From positions 8,873,268-8,937,267 of the forward strand of contig CM056744.1 of assembly GCA_029851415.1 (NCBI GenBank): a stretch of DNA of 64,000 nucleotides, given 5' to 3'. Shown here piece after piece: positions 48,431-59,469 of this stretch. The number at the start of each line of letters is the position of its first letter. Position 1 is the first letter of the stretch. The stretch is from Eretmocerus hayati (Eukaryota; Arthropoda; Insecta; Hymenoptera; Aphelinidae). A program made the position numbers and the translations under genes. Under the pieces are notes generated by a model. That model worked only from the letters and a program-made list of their open reading frames with translations, was not told the origin of the DNA and did not search any database.

Positions 48431-49939
48431 CAGTGACACCAATAATTTTCCATGCGTAACGACTTTCAATCCGTTTAGTATCAGAGATTTCAGTTAAACA
48501 AGAACTTTACAAGCAATAAGCCAATGAAACAAATTTGGACATTTCGTCATCTGATTAGGTTAGTCATACTACAGCACCTCGATAGTGATTTCTTCAAGTA
48601 TCATAATTTTCAATATGCAAACTGACAATAATAGATGATCTGGAATACGGTTACACCATTATCACGTTTGTATTGTACTGAGATTCAATTCAACAGCTCC
48701 GAGCTTTGTTCCGTTATGAGTGAAGTTTCCATCTCACGTATCACGATATCAATGTGTTTGCTCAACTAAATCAATCATAGCTTGAATAATCTGTCATCAT
48801 ATAATAGAATTTCAAAATTCAAGGGCATAAGCTAATAAAAATATTCAAGTGAATTTTCATCGACAGTGATGACGAGTTCGGAGACCTCATGTATACTCTC
48901 TTGACCTAGTGACTTGATTGGGTCATTTCTCCTGCAAACAGCTTATCATTTTCTTTTAAAACAATCTGATGAAATGATTCTGGGATCCAAGGACTGAAAG
49001 ACCCTCATCGAATTCTCAGAGATTGCAGATTTGAGTATCATTCATCTATATCACACTCCTCCATTTCTCTTCAACGATTTAATCTTCACTCCAGCCATGA
49101 GCACTTGTTGCACGAATTTGCAAGAATGGAAATTAATTAATGGGAAAATCATTTATCAAATAATTCCCTTTCCATTGGTTAGGGTTGTCTATGAAATATT
49201 GCCAAAATTACCGTGAATAATCGTTGAACTTGAATCTTTATTCTTACTTGGTGCGTCATCAGTGCAAAAACTATCCCTTCGTTCTCGCGTTCTAATCATT
49301 TCCGTTGGATTCACAATTTTCGCAATTCTGTGCTCTATGGGACATACTCGATGAAATAGTGAGGATAAATCAGTTTCTTCAAAATCAAACGATGACGTGT
49401 TATGATTTGGAAAAGTGATGATACAAAATAAATAGGCTTCACTTTTGCAAATTCATTACTCTAACAGCAATCAAAGATGTAAAATCCGGAAGATTCTACT
49501 TCTATGTTAGCTGTTATAACAGATTTAAGACTTCTCATTTCTAGAATTTTATTCTGAAGAGAATGAGTGTAAAAAGGTCTTGCTCGATTTTTGTTACTTA
49601 TTCATTTCCGTATGAATTTTTTCGCTTGATAACGCTTCTACTTTCAATAGAATTGGTCAAATAGACAAACATTTCAAGCTGAAGCAATTCAAACTAATCT
49701 GAATTGCGAAATTTTTTTATTGAAATATTGAACACATTGAGAGTCATAGATCCGATAAAACACATGTTGCGTATTAGGAAAGTTCTTTGCGTCTGGGCAT
49801 CATTTGAAAGAGTTGCTTTATTCACATTTTAGCTTATCTTGACGGATAAAATGAATCATGACTGATATTAGACAATATTTTGATATAAGAAAGAGATTTG
49901 AAATGTGAAGAGAAACAGTAGGTTTTCTTTGTTATAAGA
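48431..49939. other. Upstream region of the defensin-like gene
   Basis: No gene is supported. The frame 49031-49216 (with STCCTNLQEWKLINGKIIYQ) is mildly protein-like but has no family match. An AT-rich TTTGATATAAG at about 49876-49886 lies 55-65 bases before the ATG at 49940 and could be the TATA box. Confidence 0.45.
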
Positions 49940-52810
49940 ATGAAGTTCTTCAAAGCGCTGATTATTGTCCTTGGACTTTCACTATTTTCTGTACATATCA
50001 CCGATGCAACGTAAGCTTGAGTTTCTACATTTCTCTTGAATTCTTTTGAAAATACTAGAACCTCAAAAGCATTCATGAATACTACTAGTGTACAAAAATA
50101 GATCCACGAATTTGATTGAACTTTCTTCACTCATGTTTGGTGGTGGTAGGAAATTATCGAAGTTACCCTTGTTGAAATAGCACATTTCGACACAAAAGAG
50201 TAAGAACTTTTATTGAATCCGAGTTATGGGTTTCCGGCCCGAGCCGGAGGCGAGAGTCGCATTCATCACGAGGATGAGAGCAATAGATGAGTAAGAATCG
50301 ACAAACTATACTAAAAGGGCACTCTCACGCAAAGTGTATGAAAGAAGATAGTTCGACGAATTCGTCAAGTTATTAGCGTATAGAATGAAGAAACTGCTAG
50401 ATCTTTCTGTTTTTTAATGTCGATGCACCTAAAAAAGCAGTGATAAATTCATTATTATACTCAAATAATCTATTACACGCCGATTGAGAGATAATATTTC
50501 ACCTGTGAAAATATTCGTTCTGCAACGACGGTTTGATCAACATTCATTAAAGCAACGGATTCAAACCAGATAATCGCGTGGAAGTGGTTGAACAAGGTGT
50601 TCTCTATTATTGGTGGCGTTTTTCACTGAATTTCAACGTAAAACTTAGATAAAAATGATCAACTGATTGGAAGTTCATACTTAATTATCTTTCGGATTGT
50701 ACATTTGATAAATATTTCCTTCTTCCAGGCGCAAAATAACATCTGTCTTGTCCAGAATGCGTAAGTGAGACTTTCATTCCCTATCTGCAGTTATTTTATT
50801 ACTCTGAATCACTTTATTCTCATTGAGCAAGGTGGATAGATCCGTCACCAGGGAGGTCGGAAAAGAATCAAAGAAAATTTTCTCTGCTCGTACCAAGTTG
50901 AATTAGTGCGAAATATATTTTTTGAATTCTTCCAAAACCCTCCTTGGGCCCTAGGACCCTTAGAAGGATTGTTATAAGCCCCTTTTCAACCCCTCTCAAA
51001 AACCATAGCTCCAAGTAGACTCAACATTTCATGACATACTTGTGATCATTTTATCTGATAAGACTAGTACTACTGAGTGGGGAATTGTCCAAGACTGGTA
51101 ATTTAGTCTAGCGACACTTTTTAAAGCTGTTAACTGAGACCAAATTTCGGAAATTTTCGGATTTTTCTCGAAGTAAAGTAGCTCTTGGTAATCGATTCTC
51201 ACACTCCGACAATTTGAAAGTCTTTTCGACATCTAAAATTTGAATACTGTTATAAGTCGATTACCACGCCTACTATGTGTGCTACAGCAGTGGAAAAATG
51301 TGAAATCCTTGAGAAATTTAAAAATTTAGAACTTAATCCCATCAACGATCCCCAGTATGTTCTTTGAGGTATCGAATTGCGCCAAAAAATTTTGGGGGGG
51401 GGGGGGGGGGGGGGTCATTATCTCTTTAAACACATCTGAGAACGCTGTTGTTTGCAATATTCTCAAAAACGCCATAACTGTCCACAGCCGAATATCTCTC
51501 CATCTGGAGTGATGTACACCAATCTGTGTGGGATTGCTCCTCAAAGTACCCTCAAGTATGTAAACTCCCGGACCCAAGCCTCAAGCTAGGGCCAAGCTGA
51601 GAGTTACATCGAACGACTTGAAAATGGACATCATCTTGCATAAACGCACGTGAGCGTGAACGTGGTACTACTCGTTCTAACTCACGAATGAGATGACCGA
51701 CTGAAACAGAGATACAAACATATTATATAGACCCAAATCAACCTTCCAAACACGATTTTGAAGCTAGTTTAACTCTCAAACTCCACCCATCTATCTAAAA
51801 AGAATTGAGACCTTGGAAGAAGAGAAAACATAACCCTCCCCACCCCAAAAGAATTTCTTTGGTATATGTAGGCACCTCAAACAACATACTGAAGAACTTT
51901 GGTGGAATAGTCCATTATTACTATGGTCTCGTGCGCTGAGTTCGGGCGTTTATTTCCCGAGCGAAGCGTGGGGAATAAGTCCTTCTTGCTCGGAATGAGC
52001 CTGCGAGCATAGGGCAAATTGTGATTTTCCATCATAAAAACCCTCAATCTGCGTTTGAAAGCATCATTTTCAGGTTAGAATGATAGAAAAATACCATGGG
52101 CGATTTAGTATTTTAGTCCTGAAATTTCGATTATTTCAAAAGATGATCATTCTTTCACTGCTATAGCTTACTTAGGAGGTGCGTTGATTGACTTATATCA
52201 GTGGTCAAATCATAGGTCTTGCAAGAACCTTCAAAATACCCTATTCAAAAAATCGATTTCCATTTTCCTGGTAAGAGGATCATTCCGACGAAGAAATTGA
52301 GATGATTAGAAATAGAAATTGTGCAATGATTACTTTCAGTCACTTTCCTACATATATCCAAATTTTTGCATTCCAAAACATCCATACTTATTGTTTGAAT
52401 GACTTTCGTATTTCAACAAAATGTTCTCCCAACCATTTAAAATCTATCCATTTTCACAGTTCTTTCGAAATATGAGAGGGCTTTCTTCAATCTCGATTAG
52501 AAATCAATAGACTCCATCACCAATCTCGAAGCTCCATTATTCTCTAAATCCATCATCCTCACTCGTACTCTTAATATAACTCCCCAAAACAATGTATATT
52601 GAATGGAATTTTGAATCACTTGCAGTTTCTGAGGAGTGTGAATTAGGCTGCATAGCCTCTCACCGCTTCAATTATCAAATACTGACCCCGGCACAATGTG
52701 CAGCTGCATGCAAAACCTCAGGTGATTGGAATTCAGGATACTGCAACAACGGTATTTGCGAGTGTCTGCAAGTTATGAATGGACAGGTACTTTCGCGTTC
52801 ACCTCTATGA
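49940..52810 (+). CDS. Secreted CS-alpha-beta (defensin-like) peptide
   Basis: Three exons: 49940-50010 (signal peptide with core ALIIVLGLSLFSVHI), 50729-50760 (short Arg/Ser-rich propeptide piece) and 52626-52810 (cysteine domain and stop). Intron phases are 2 and 1, borders GT-AG, and frames match across both joins; the product is about 96 residues. The domain has C-x3-C-x15-C-x3-C-x10-C-x4-C-x1-C: the last six Cys fit the insect defensin fold, and one extra Cys sits at the front. A GTACTT sequence after the last Cys could be a donor for a further exon, but the frame closes 7 codons later and an AATAAA lies at 52890-52895, so I take 52810 as the end. The large second intron contains homopolymer G and dispersed repeats. 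Role as antimicrobial or venom peptide is family-based inference. Confidence 0.75.
50188..50290 (+). repeat. CCGGCCCGAGCC dispersed repeat (copy 3), intronic
   Basis: Reads TTTCGACACAAAAGAG, then GGGTTTCCGGCCCGAGCCGG, then GCGAGAGTCGC and ATCACGAGGATGAGA. The best-preserved of three copies in the window, it lies in the first intron of the defensin-like gene. Confidence 0.6.
51397..51415. repeat. Poly(G) tract in the second intron
   Basis: About 18-20 consecutive G in the second intron of the defensin-like gene. Strong polymerase or sequencing slippage site. Confidence 0.8.
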
Positions 52811-52889
52811 AATACAAATTTTGCTTGCTATTTTCCATAATTACTCTGACGATGTGATGATCACCATAGCACTGATATATCTACTTGTA

Positions 52890-52895
52890 AATAAA
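52890..52895 (+). terminator. Poly(A) signal of the defensin-like gene
   Basis: AATAAA within GTAAATAAATGAG, 80 bases after the stop codon at 52810, a typical spacing. Confidence 0.6.
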
Positions 52896-53245
52896 TGAGT
52901 GACATATGTTCTAATTATTCCATGAAACCATTTATCTATCAATCATCTGGAATTTGACCACCCTTGCAAATCCCCTCCAAGTCCAGAAAAAACACACGAC
53001 TGAATGATTCCTGAGACAGGACTATCTCACGGTATTGTGATGAGATTCGATATGTAATCAATGTCTACCAATCATCTTAAAGAGTCGATTTCAATCCTCG
53101 CCTCTTTGATCAATCATTGAAAAACTCTACTCACAGTTTTTCTGAATAATTTTGTAGTATTTCCTTATTAAAAATTCTTCAGGTCCTAAAAAAAAGTTCC
53201 AAGATGATCAGGGAACTCTACGATAATTGAGCGCTTAGCCTCAAT
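52896..53245. other. Downstream flank of the defensin-like gene
   Basis: About 350 bases with nothing recognised. Confidence 0.5.
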
Positions 53246-53259
53246 CTATCCATCCGAAT

Positions 53260-53440
53260 CCCGCGGGTCAGGTTCCCTACGTGAAAAGGATGAAATATAA
53301 CAGGTGGCCATGTGGGTAATTGGTGGGTGGGTGTGCAGGTTGGTGAGTGGATTAGTTAATGCGTTGGTAGGCGGATAGTGGGGGGGGGGGGGGGGGGGGG
53401 GGTAAGTAGGTTGATGAGTCAGTGGATGGGTAAACGCCAG
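53260..53440. repeat. GTGG/GGAT minisatellite with poly(G) tract
   Basis: Units such as GGTGGGTGGG and GTTGGTGAGTGG surround a run of about 23 G (53380-53402). Composition matches the minisatellite cores of the GGTTGAAAATTCAACC family, but its palindromic ends are not seen here. It abuts the retrotransposon at 53440. Confidence 0.6.
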
Positions 53441-56400
53441 GATACGAAGAAGGGTATCCTCAAATGCTACAACTGTCTCGGCTATGGACACGTGGCAGCG
53501 GAATGCTAGCAGGAGAAAAGAGACAAGCTTCCTTTCAAATGCGGCGAAAATGGACACATATCGGTAACGTGCATCAATCCACCCAGGTGCCTACAGTACC
53601 GTAGGCTCGATGTTGAATGCGACTACATTTGAGGATGCGCAACATGCACTGCATTCCGGCTAGTGCAAAGTGGTCCGGTACCAGGTTCCCAGGGAAACCG
53701 AAGAGGACATGGCTATCTTTCTTCAGGCCAACTTGCACTGGGGTGGGCGGGCATACGATCTTTTGGCCAGTGATGCATCCAAAAAAGGCATCGACATTCT
53801 ACTCATCTCTGAACCGCAAGTGGGGACGAGCAATAGTGCGACTTTGGATACAAGTCAGAGAGCGGTCATTCAGATACTCGATAAAGATCTCCGGGAGACC
53901 ACTAGGCCCGAAAGCAATCCCGGTTTCGCAAAGAGAGTGGTGGATAGGTTTGCAGTGTATAGCTGCTATATTAGTCACCCAATGACCCGATAGAGCTCTT
54001 CAACCGTGAGCTCGATGCCCTTGGGCGCAGTATCAGGCTTTGTTCAGAACGCGTGATAGTTGCTGGGAATTTCAATTTCAAAACACCAGCTTGGAGCGGA
54101 GACCCCAAGACCGGGGAGGCTCTCTTGTACAACCTGATGTCGACGCTTGGTTTCGTCACCATGAATCAGATTGGCCGTGAGACATTTCATCGTTTAGACG
54201 CTTCGTCGGTCCTTGACCTGACCATCGTTAGCCCCTCGATAGCTCGATGGGTTGCCACGTGGTTTGTTCTTGACAGTGAGATCCTAAGCGACCCTGACCA
54301 GTTCAGTTCACGATTACAGGCATGCCCACGTACGAGCGTATGTCACCTCCTGTGGGCTGGAAAGTGAAACAGCTTGACCGAGATAAGTTTAATGAAGATG
54401 TCAAGCAAGCAACCGCGCGAGCCCAGAACGCTTACCCCTAAGGAGCTGGCCGATACGGTGACATAGAGTATAACAGTGGCCTGCGATGCTTCCATGCTAC
54501 GGACGAAACGTTCCCAGAAATAGCGCCAACAGACCTACTGGTGGGCATTCATGATCTCCCAACTTCAGAGGATACGAATGCCAAGCGCAGATGGGCGCAG
54601 TGGTTCAGGAAAAAGAATTATCCCACAGCGGAAGCGAACGCCTCATTGTACAAAGAGGCTAGGACCAAGCTTCGCTATGCCATACGGAAGAGTGATCAGA
54701 GATGCTGTCAGGCGCTTTGCAACACGATGAACAACGATCCGTGGGGAGCCCCGTATAGAGTAATCTCTTTAGAGATAGGGGGAGTGTCGTTTCCTAGAGG
54801 AGAAGAGAGTTGACCTTCCTACCACCAGTCACTGAGCCTATGTCGCCGTCCGAAGAGAACAAACTTTGAATCGCAGAGAGGAGACCCACGAATGGCAATG
54901 CATGCGTCCTCTATGGGATTCCCAGCGAGGCGCTGAAACTCGTCGTAGAGGCGAGACCCTCACTGATACTTGAGCTGTTGAATCAATGCCTGAAAGCCGG
55001 CGTATCCGCCTGGAGATGGGAATGCCAGAAACTCGTCCTGATATCAACAGGCAAGGAGGTGATCCCATGATGGCGTCGTCGTCGCAAGGGATTTTGGAGA
55101 TATTGGAGAACGCAGGGAAGCTCTACGAGAGGGTGGCGCTCAGTCGTCTTGAGGAAATTTACGAGCTAAGGGTACACCCGCAAATGATGCATATGCAGTC
55201 CCCACTGCGCATATGCACTGCATCCGTGCAAATGTGCAGCTCATCGAACTTGAGCAAGAATTACAGAGCTCATATCAGAGATTTACTAATTCGAATCGGT
55301 TCGAGTCTTTGCTCCGTTACCGTCCATCCAGAGCAGAATCCGACGAAATCCGGCTGGTTTTGGCTAAAATTCAATGGGCTGCACATGTGCACGTGTGCAG
55401 TGCACATGCGCAAGGTGTACTGCATATGCCCGCATATACATGAATGTGGAACACATCCTAACAGGGAAGCTGCCTTCACGGCCGTTCAGAATTCGGAAAG
55501 GTCACAGATTTTTTCCACTACATGCTGTGCAAATGGTACAAGATGCCGTCGAAAAGACGTTTAATCTCGTTCCCAAGCCCGGCGGATACTGCGCAATCAC
55601 CCTGTGAAGAATGCGTTCAACTCGACAGAGATCTTCTACAGGGCAATAGAGGGGGGTATACCCGGCAACTTCTTCACACTCGTGAGTGACTATTCCGGGG
55701 ACCGATCCGTCGTAGTTGATACAAATGAGGGTAGGCTGGAAGTGGCGCTCTCCGCAGAAGTACCACAAGGATCTGGGGAAGCTCCATTCGATTAGAATGT
55801 CCAGTATGACGATCTCGTGGTAATGGAGCTCCCCGAAGGTGCGAAACTGGTCGGATTTGCGGATGACGTTGCCTTAGTCGTCGTGGCTTCGAACCGGCAG
55901 ATCTACAAGACACAGCGAACCAGAGCTTGGATCTTGCCGTGGAACGGTTGAATAGCAAGCACATTGAATTCGCGATTCCAAAGTGCGAAGCAGTCATTGT
56001 CACGAAACGGCGCTGGTAACGTCGTTACTAACTACCGGTGTCCCTAATCGAAGGTCAAGAGGCCCCACAGAAGGGAGCCGTGAAATACCTCGCAATATTG
56101 CTTGATGACAAGTGGTCATAAAAAAGACATCCTCAAGAGGTCTCGCAAAGGGCAGGCAGGGCCGCGCTGGGGCTGCTCTGCAGCGATTGACACCCAATAT
56201 AAGAGGTTGAACCCCTCAAGGAGAGAGCTTCATATCACCGTTATCTCCTCCGTGATACTCTACAGAGCACCCATACGGAGCCAAGCTGCGCGTGGAGCAG
56301 ACATCGACGAGGGAATGGGACCAGTGTATCGTCGAGTGGCGATGCGGAGCATCCCCAGCCTTTTACTCCTTCGTCCCGCGACTCTGCGTGCGTACTCGCC

Positions 56401-57050
56401 AAGACGCCCCCATTCGTTCCCTCGTTGACGGGAGGGTCAGTGTGTGGAGAGCCGTGAAGAGGCTCAAGACCGTGGTCACTGGAATCAGGACAGCACACAG
56501 AGAAGTCGTCCAGAACCATGAACGAGAGGGAACCCTGACTGCGTAGCAGGCAAAATGGAACTCTCCAGAAGCGGACGGAGCATGAGCTGGTATGCTCATA
56601 CCCCAGCTTGATGAGAAGGTCGAGCGTACTCGCAGAAATCTGGACTACTGGCTTACCCAGGCATTCAACGACCACGGTTATTTCGGTAAGTATCTTTACA
56701 GGTCAGAGGAGAGGAATACTGCCAGATGTGCGTCGCTCCGTGGAACAATGGGAAGTACGCGTCTCTTGAGTGTCCGAACACGGAAGCAGAGAAAGCGGAG
56801 CTGAAGGGTCACCTGGGGTGATCCTCCATCCCGGAAAACAGTGTGGGAACTAAGCTCCGGAGCGAAGAGGACTGGAATCGGATTGCCGAGTACATCAAAC
56901 TCGCTATCACCTTGTTAACAAAGAAGAAAAGAAACGAGAGCTGCAACGCCAAGAATGCGTGACCAGCTGAAGAGGATGGTGCTTACGCCCACCCGGGCAC
57001 CGTCGTAGCCATCAACAACATCACGAAGCAGGAGACGTGAAGGAGCAATA
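53440..57050 (+). mobile_element. R1-clade non-LTR retrotransposon, inactive
   Basis: Order is that of R1/TRAS/Waldo elements. End of ORF1: zinc knuckle CYNCLGYGHVAAEC (53465-53506), then a second knuckle with its first Cys replaced (KCGENGHISVTC). ORF2: endonuclease from LQANLHWGG (53710) through GNFNFKTPAW (54062) and SSVLDLTIVSPS. A reverse transcriptase region follows, with LRYAIRKSDQRC and NNDPWGAPYRV (54670-54770), HAVQMVQDAVE (55523) and the polymerase motif FADD at 55856-55867. The C-terminal part runs to about 57000. Many stops and frameshifts break every domain, and a MITE sits in the reverse transcriptase. No poly(A) tail or 5' UTR is seen. The GC content is higher than the flanks. 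Confidence 0.88.
55168..55440. repeat. MITE, TGCACATGTGCA family (copy 3), in the retrotransposon
   Basis: Starts TAAGGGTACACCCGCAAATG and ends TGCATATGCCCGC, with the same alternating TGCA arms (GCACATGTGCACGTGTGCAG) and core (CCGGCTGGTTTTGGC) as copy 1. It splits reverse transcriptase sequence: the ERVALSRLEE block precedes and LPSRPFRIRKGHRF follows. Confidence 0.8.
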
Positions 57051-57214
57051 TAGGATGTGCGTGCCAGCATCAAACATGCCGGTCGGTTGGAAGTAATGCT
57101 TACGCGATACCCGATTGGTCAGTGTTTCGGTGGGGTTTCTAATGGATATACCAGGAAACACCAGGAGCTCTCCTATCGTGGCTAATGCATTTTCCCCTCG
57201 TGAAATATGAAAAA
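57051..57214. other. Junction after the retrotransposon
   Basis: No gene recognised. Confidence 0.4.
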
Positions 57215-57545
57215 AGGTAGATGAGTTGGTTGGTGGATATACGGTCGTGTCAGAAGGTGAGCGGGTGGTTTGCCGAGTCAGTAGATTGGTGGGTGGTTGG
57301 ATCGGTGAGTGGTTGGAAGGGTGAGAATGTTAAGGGGTGATGGATGGAGATGTGGATAGGTTGATGGATAATTACACAGGTGAGGGTGGGTGGTATGTTG
57401 ATGGTTTGGTGGATGTGTACGTGGATCGATGTGCAAGGTCGACGAGTTGTGGGTGGGGGGGGGGGGGCGATGGTATGGGTTGGTGGGTGGTTAAGCGGAT
57501 GTGAGTGTTGACAGGCGGGGGTGTTCGAGTTAGGTTCTAGTGCCA
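57215..57545. repeat. GGTTGGTGGGTGG minisatellite
   Basis: Degenerate tandem GGTGG, GGAT and GGTTG units with a poly(G) tract near 57455-57467. Minus-strand ORFs rich in His, Pro and Thr are translations of it. Similar in composition to the cores of the GGTTGAAAATTCAACC MITEs, without their ends. Confidence 0.65.
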
Positions 57546-58291
57546 TCAATAATTGATAGAAATTCTTGACTACTTTCTTAAACCACCGAGATTTGTCTCA
57601 TGAGAGTGGCGCCTTTTGAATATTCATTACTGTCAAGATTATTCACGTTATTTTCAATTTTCTATACACTCCAAGCATATAGAGACTTCTTACTCAGATC
57701 AACGTCCTTACAGAGATGTCAAAAAAATCTCTGACTGTTTTCAGGATTTTTTCGTATTCTCGGTCGATTATTTTCGAAATCGTTCGTAATTGACGTGAGC
57801 TGTGACTATTGTATATGAACCCTACGCGAATAGAAGATTGTTCATGATCGTCGATAAAAAGTACATGAATTGCATCATTTGATGGTTGTTTCAGTATTGG
57901 GTATTTTTTGAACGTACTTGGACAATTACAAATCTAATTGATTGCATCAACAGGATTCTAGAATATTTGATTGTATGATATTTTTCAGATTAGGAGTAGT
58001 GTATTGTAAGGAATCAAGCTAATCAGATTGACAGTTTGCAATAGAACAGCATCTGCTGGAAAAAAGTCGATCATTTAGTGACCCTGCGAGGAGATCAATA
58101 TAGAAAAGAGTTGGACTATTTGCTTGAATGGCTCTCGAAGGTGTATGGATATTTATGCTCGATAATGAAGAAGCTGAGTTGATCTGGCCTCTGAATAGTT
58201 TGCTAACGAAAAGAAGATCTGAGAGTTTTCTATAAAAGAAACGAGTGATGGTATCCTCAATTTTGTCGCAATTTATGAATAGTCGTGACAA
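57546..58291. other. Gene-free spacer
   Basis: No gene recognised; the minus-strand ORF at 58019-58294 has no domain signature. Confidence 0.5.
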
Positions 58292-58856
58292 CACTGTAAA
58301 AAATTTTCCCGAAAAACTTCAACCAGTTGGTTGAATGAAAAATTCAACCAGTCTGGTTGAAAATTCAATCAGTTTGGTTGAAAATTCAACCAATGTCGAT
58401 TATCACAATCTGTCGGTACGGTTCCTGCATATCAGGTTGTCTACCAGACAGGAGTAGAATATGATGGATGGTCATATGGGTAGATAAGGATGATGGAGGG
58501 GTGGACTAATGGATGATGGATCGATGGTCGATGGATGGATAGTTGATAAGGTCGATAAATGGATCGAGAAACGGATGGTGGGTGGACGAATGGATGTATG
58601 GATGGAGTGATGGATGATGGGTGGATAATGGACGGATGCACGATGGACAGATGATCAATGGATATTCCATCGATCATCCATCCATCCATCACGGAATATA
58701 ATTGCTTGGTTGAAAATTCAACCGGTTGGTTGAATGAAAAATTCAACCAGTCTGGTTGAAAATTCAACAAATTGGTTGAATATTCAACCAATGTGGTTGA
58801 AAATTCAACCAGCTGGTTGAAATACTGGTTGAAAATTCAACAAATTTTTTACAGTG
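58292..58856. repeat. MITE carrying GGAT minisatellite (GGTTGAAAATTCAACC family, copy 3)
   Basis: The best complete copy. It starts CACTGTAAAAAATTTTCCCG and ends AAATTTTTTACAGTG. Several GGTTGAAAATTCAACC palindromes lie at each side (58325-58395 and 58705-58830), and a (GGAT)n region in the centre (58460-58690) switches to ATCC at its end. The conserved single-copy block TTCCTGCATATCAGGTTGTC lies near 58422. Confidence 0.8.
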
Positions 58857-58964
58857 AGTCATATGTGGTCCTTGTTCCCTGATGTTGAGAGATTATACAA
58901 ATAAATTTATGTGGGAACTTTCTCGATTTTCATCGAATGTAATGAGCACGAAGGGTTCCATACA

Positions 58965-59469
58965 CACTGTAAAAGAATTCTCCGAAAAACTTCAACCAAT
59001 GTGCATTATTGCAATCTGTCCGTGCAGTTCCTGCATATCAGGTTGCCTACGTGTTAGGGGTAGAATATGTCATATGAGTGGATAATGGATGGATAATGGA
59101 TGGGGTCGATAAATGGATCGAAGAATGGATAGTGGGTGGATGGATGAATGGGTGAGGGAGCCCATCCATTTATCCATCATCCATTCGTCCATCATGCATC
59201 TATCATCCATCCAATTACCGATCCACCCTTCATCCCTCTTCTCCACTCATCCAACCATCAACCATCCATTGATCCGTCTATTGCCTCATCCACCCATCAC
59301 CCATCCATCCGTCTATCCATCTATCCATCCATCCATCCATCCATCACGGGATATAATTGCTTCGATGAAAATTCAATGAAAATTCAAGCAGTTGGTTGAA
59401 TAAAAAATTCAACCAGTCTGGTTGAAAATCCAACCAATTGGTTGAATATTCAACCAATATTCATCAGTG
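58965..59469. repeat. MITE carrying GGAT/ATCC minisatellite (same family, copy 4)
   Basis: Starts CACTGTAAAAGAATTCTCCG and ends ATTCATCAGTG. Contains the TTCCTGCATATCAGGTTGCC block (59029) and an inverted GGAT-then-ATCC minisatellite (59080-59345), followed by GGTTGAAAATCCAACC-type units. It lies only about 110 bases from copy 3, in the same orientation. Confidence 0.8.
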
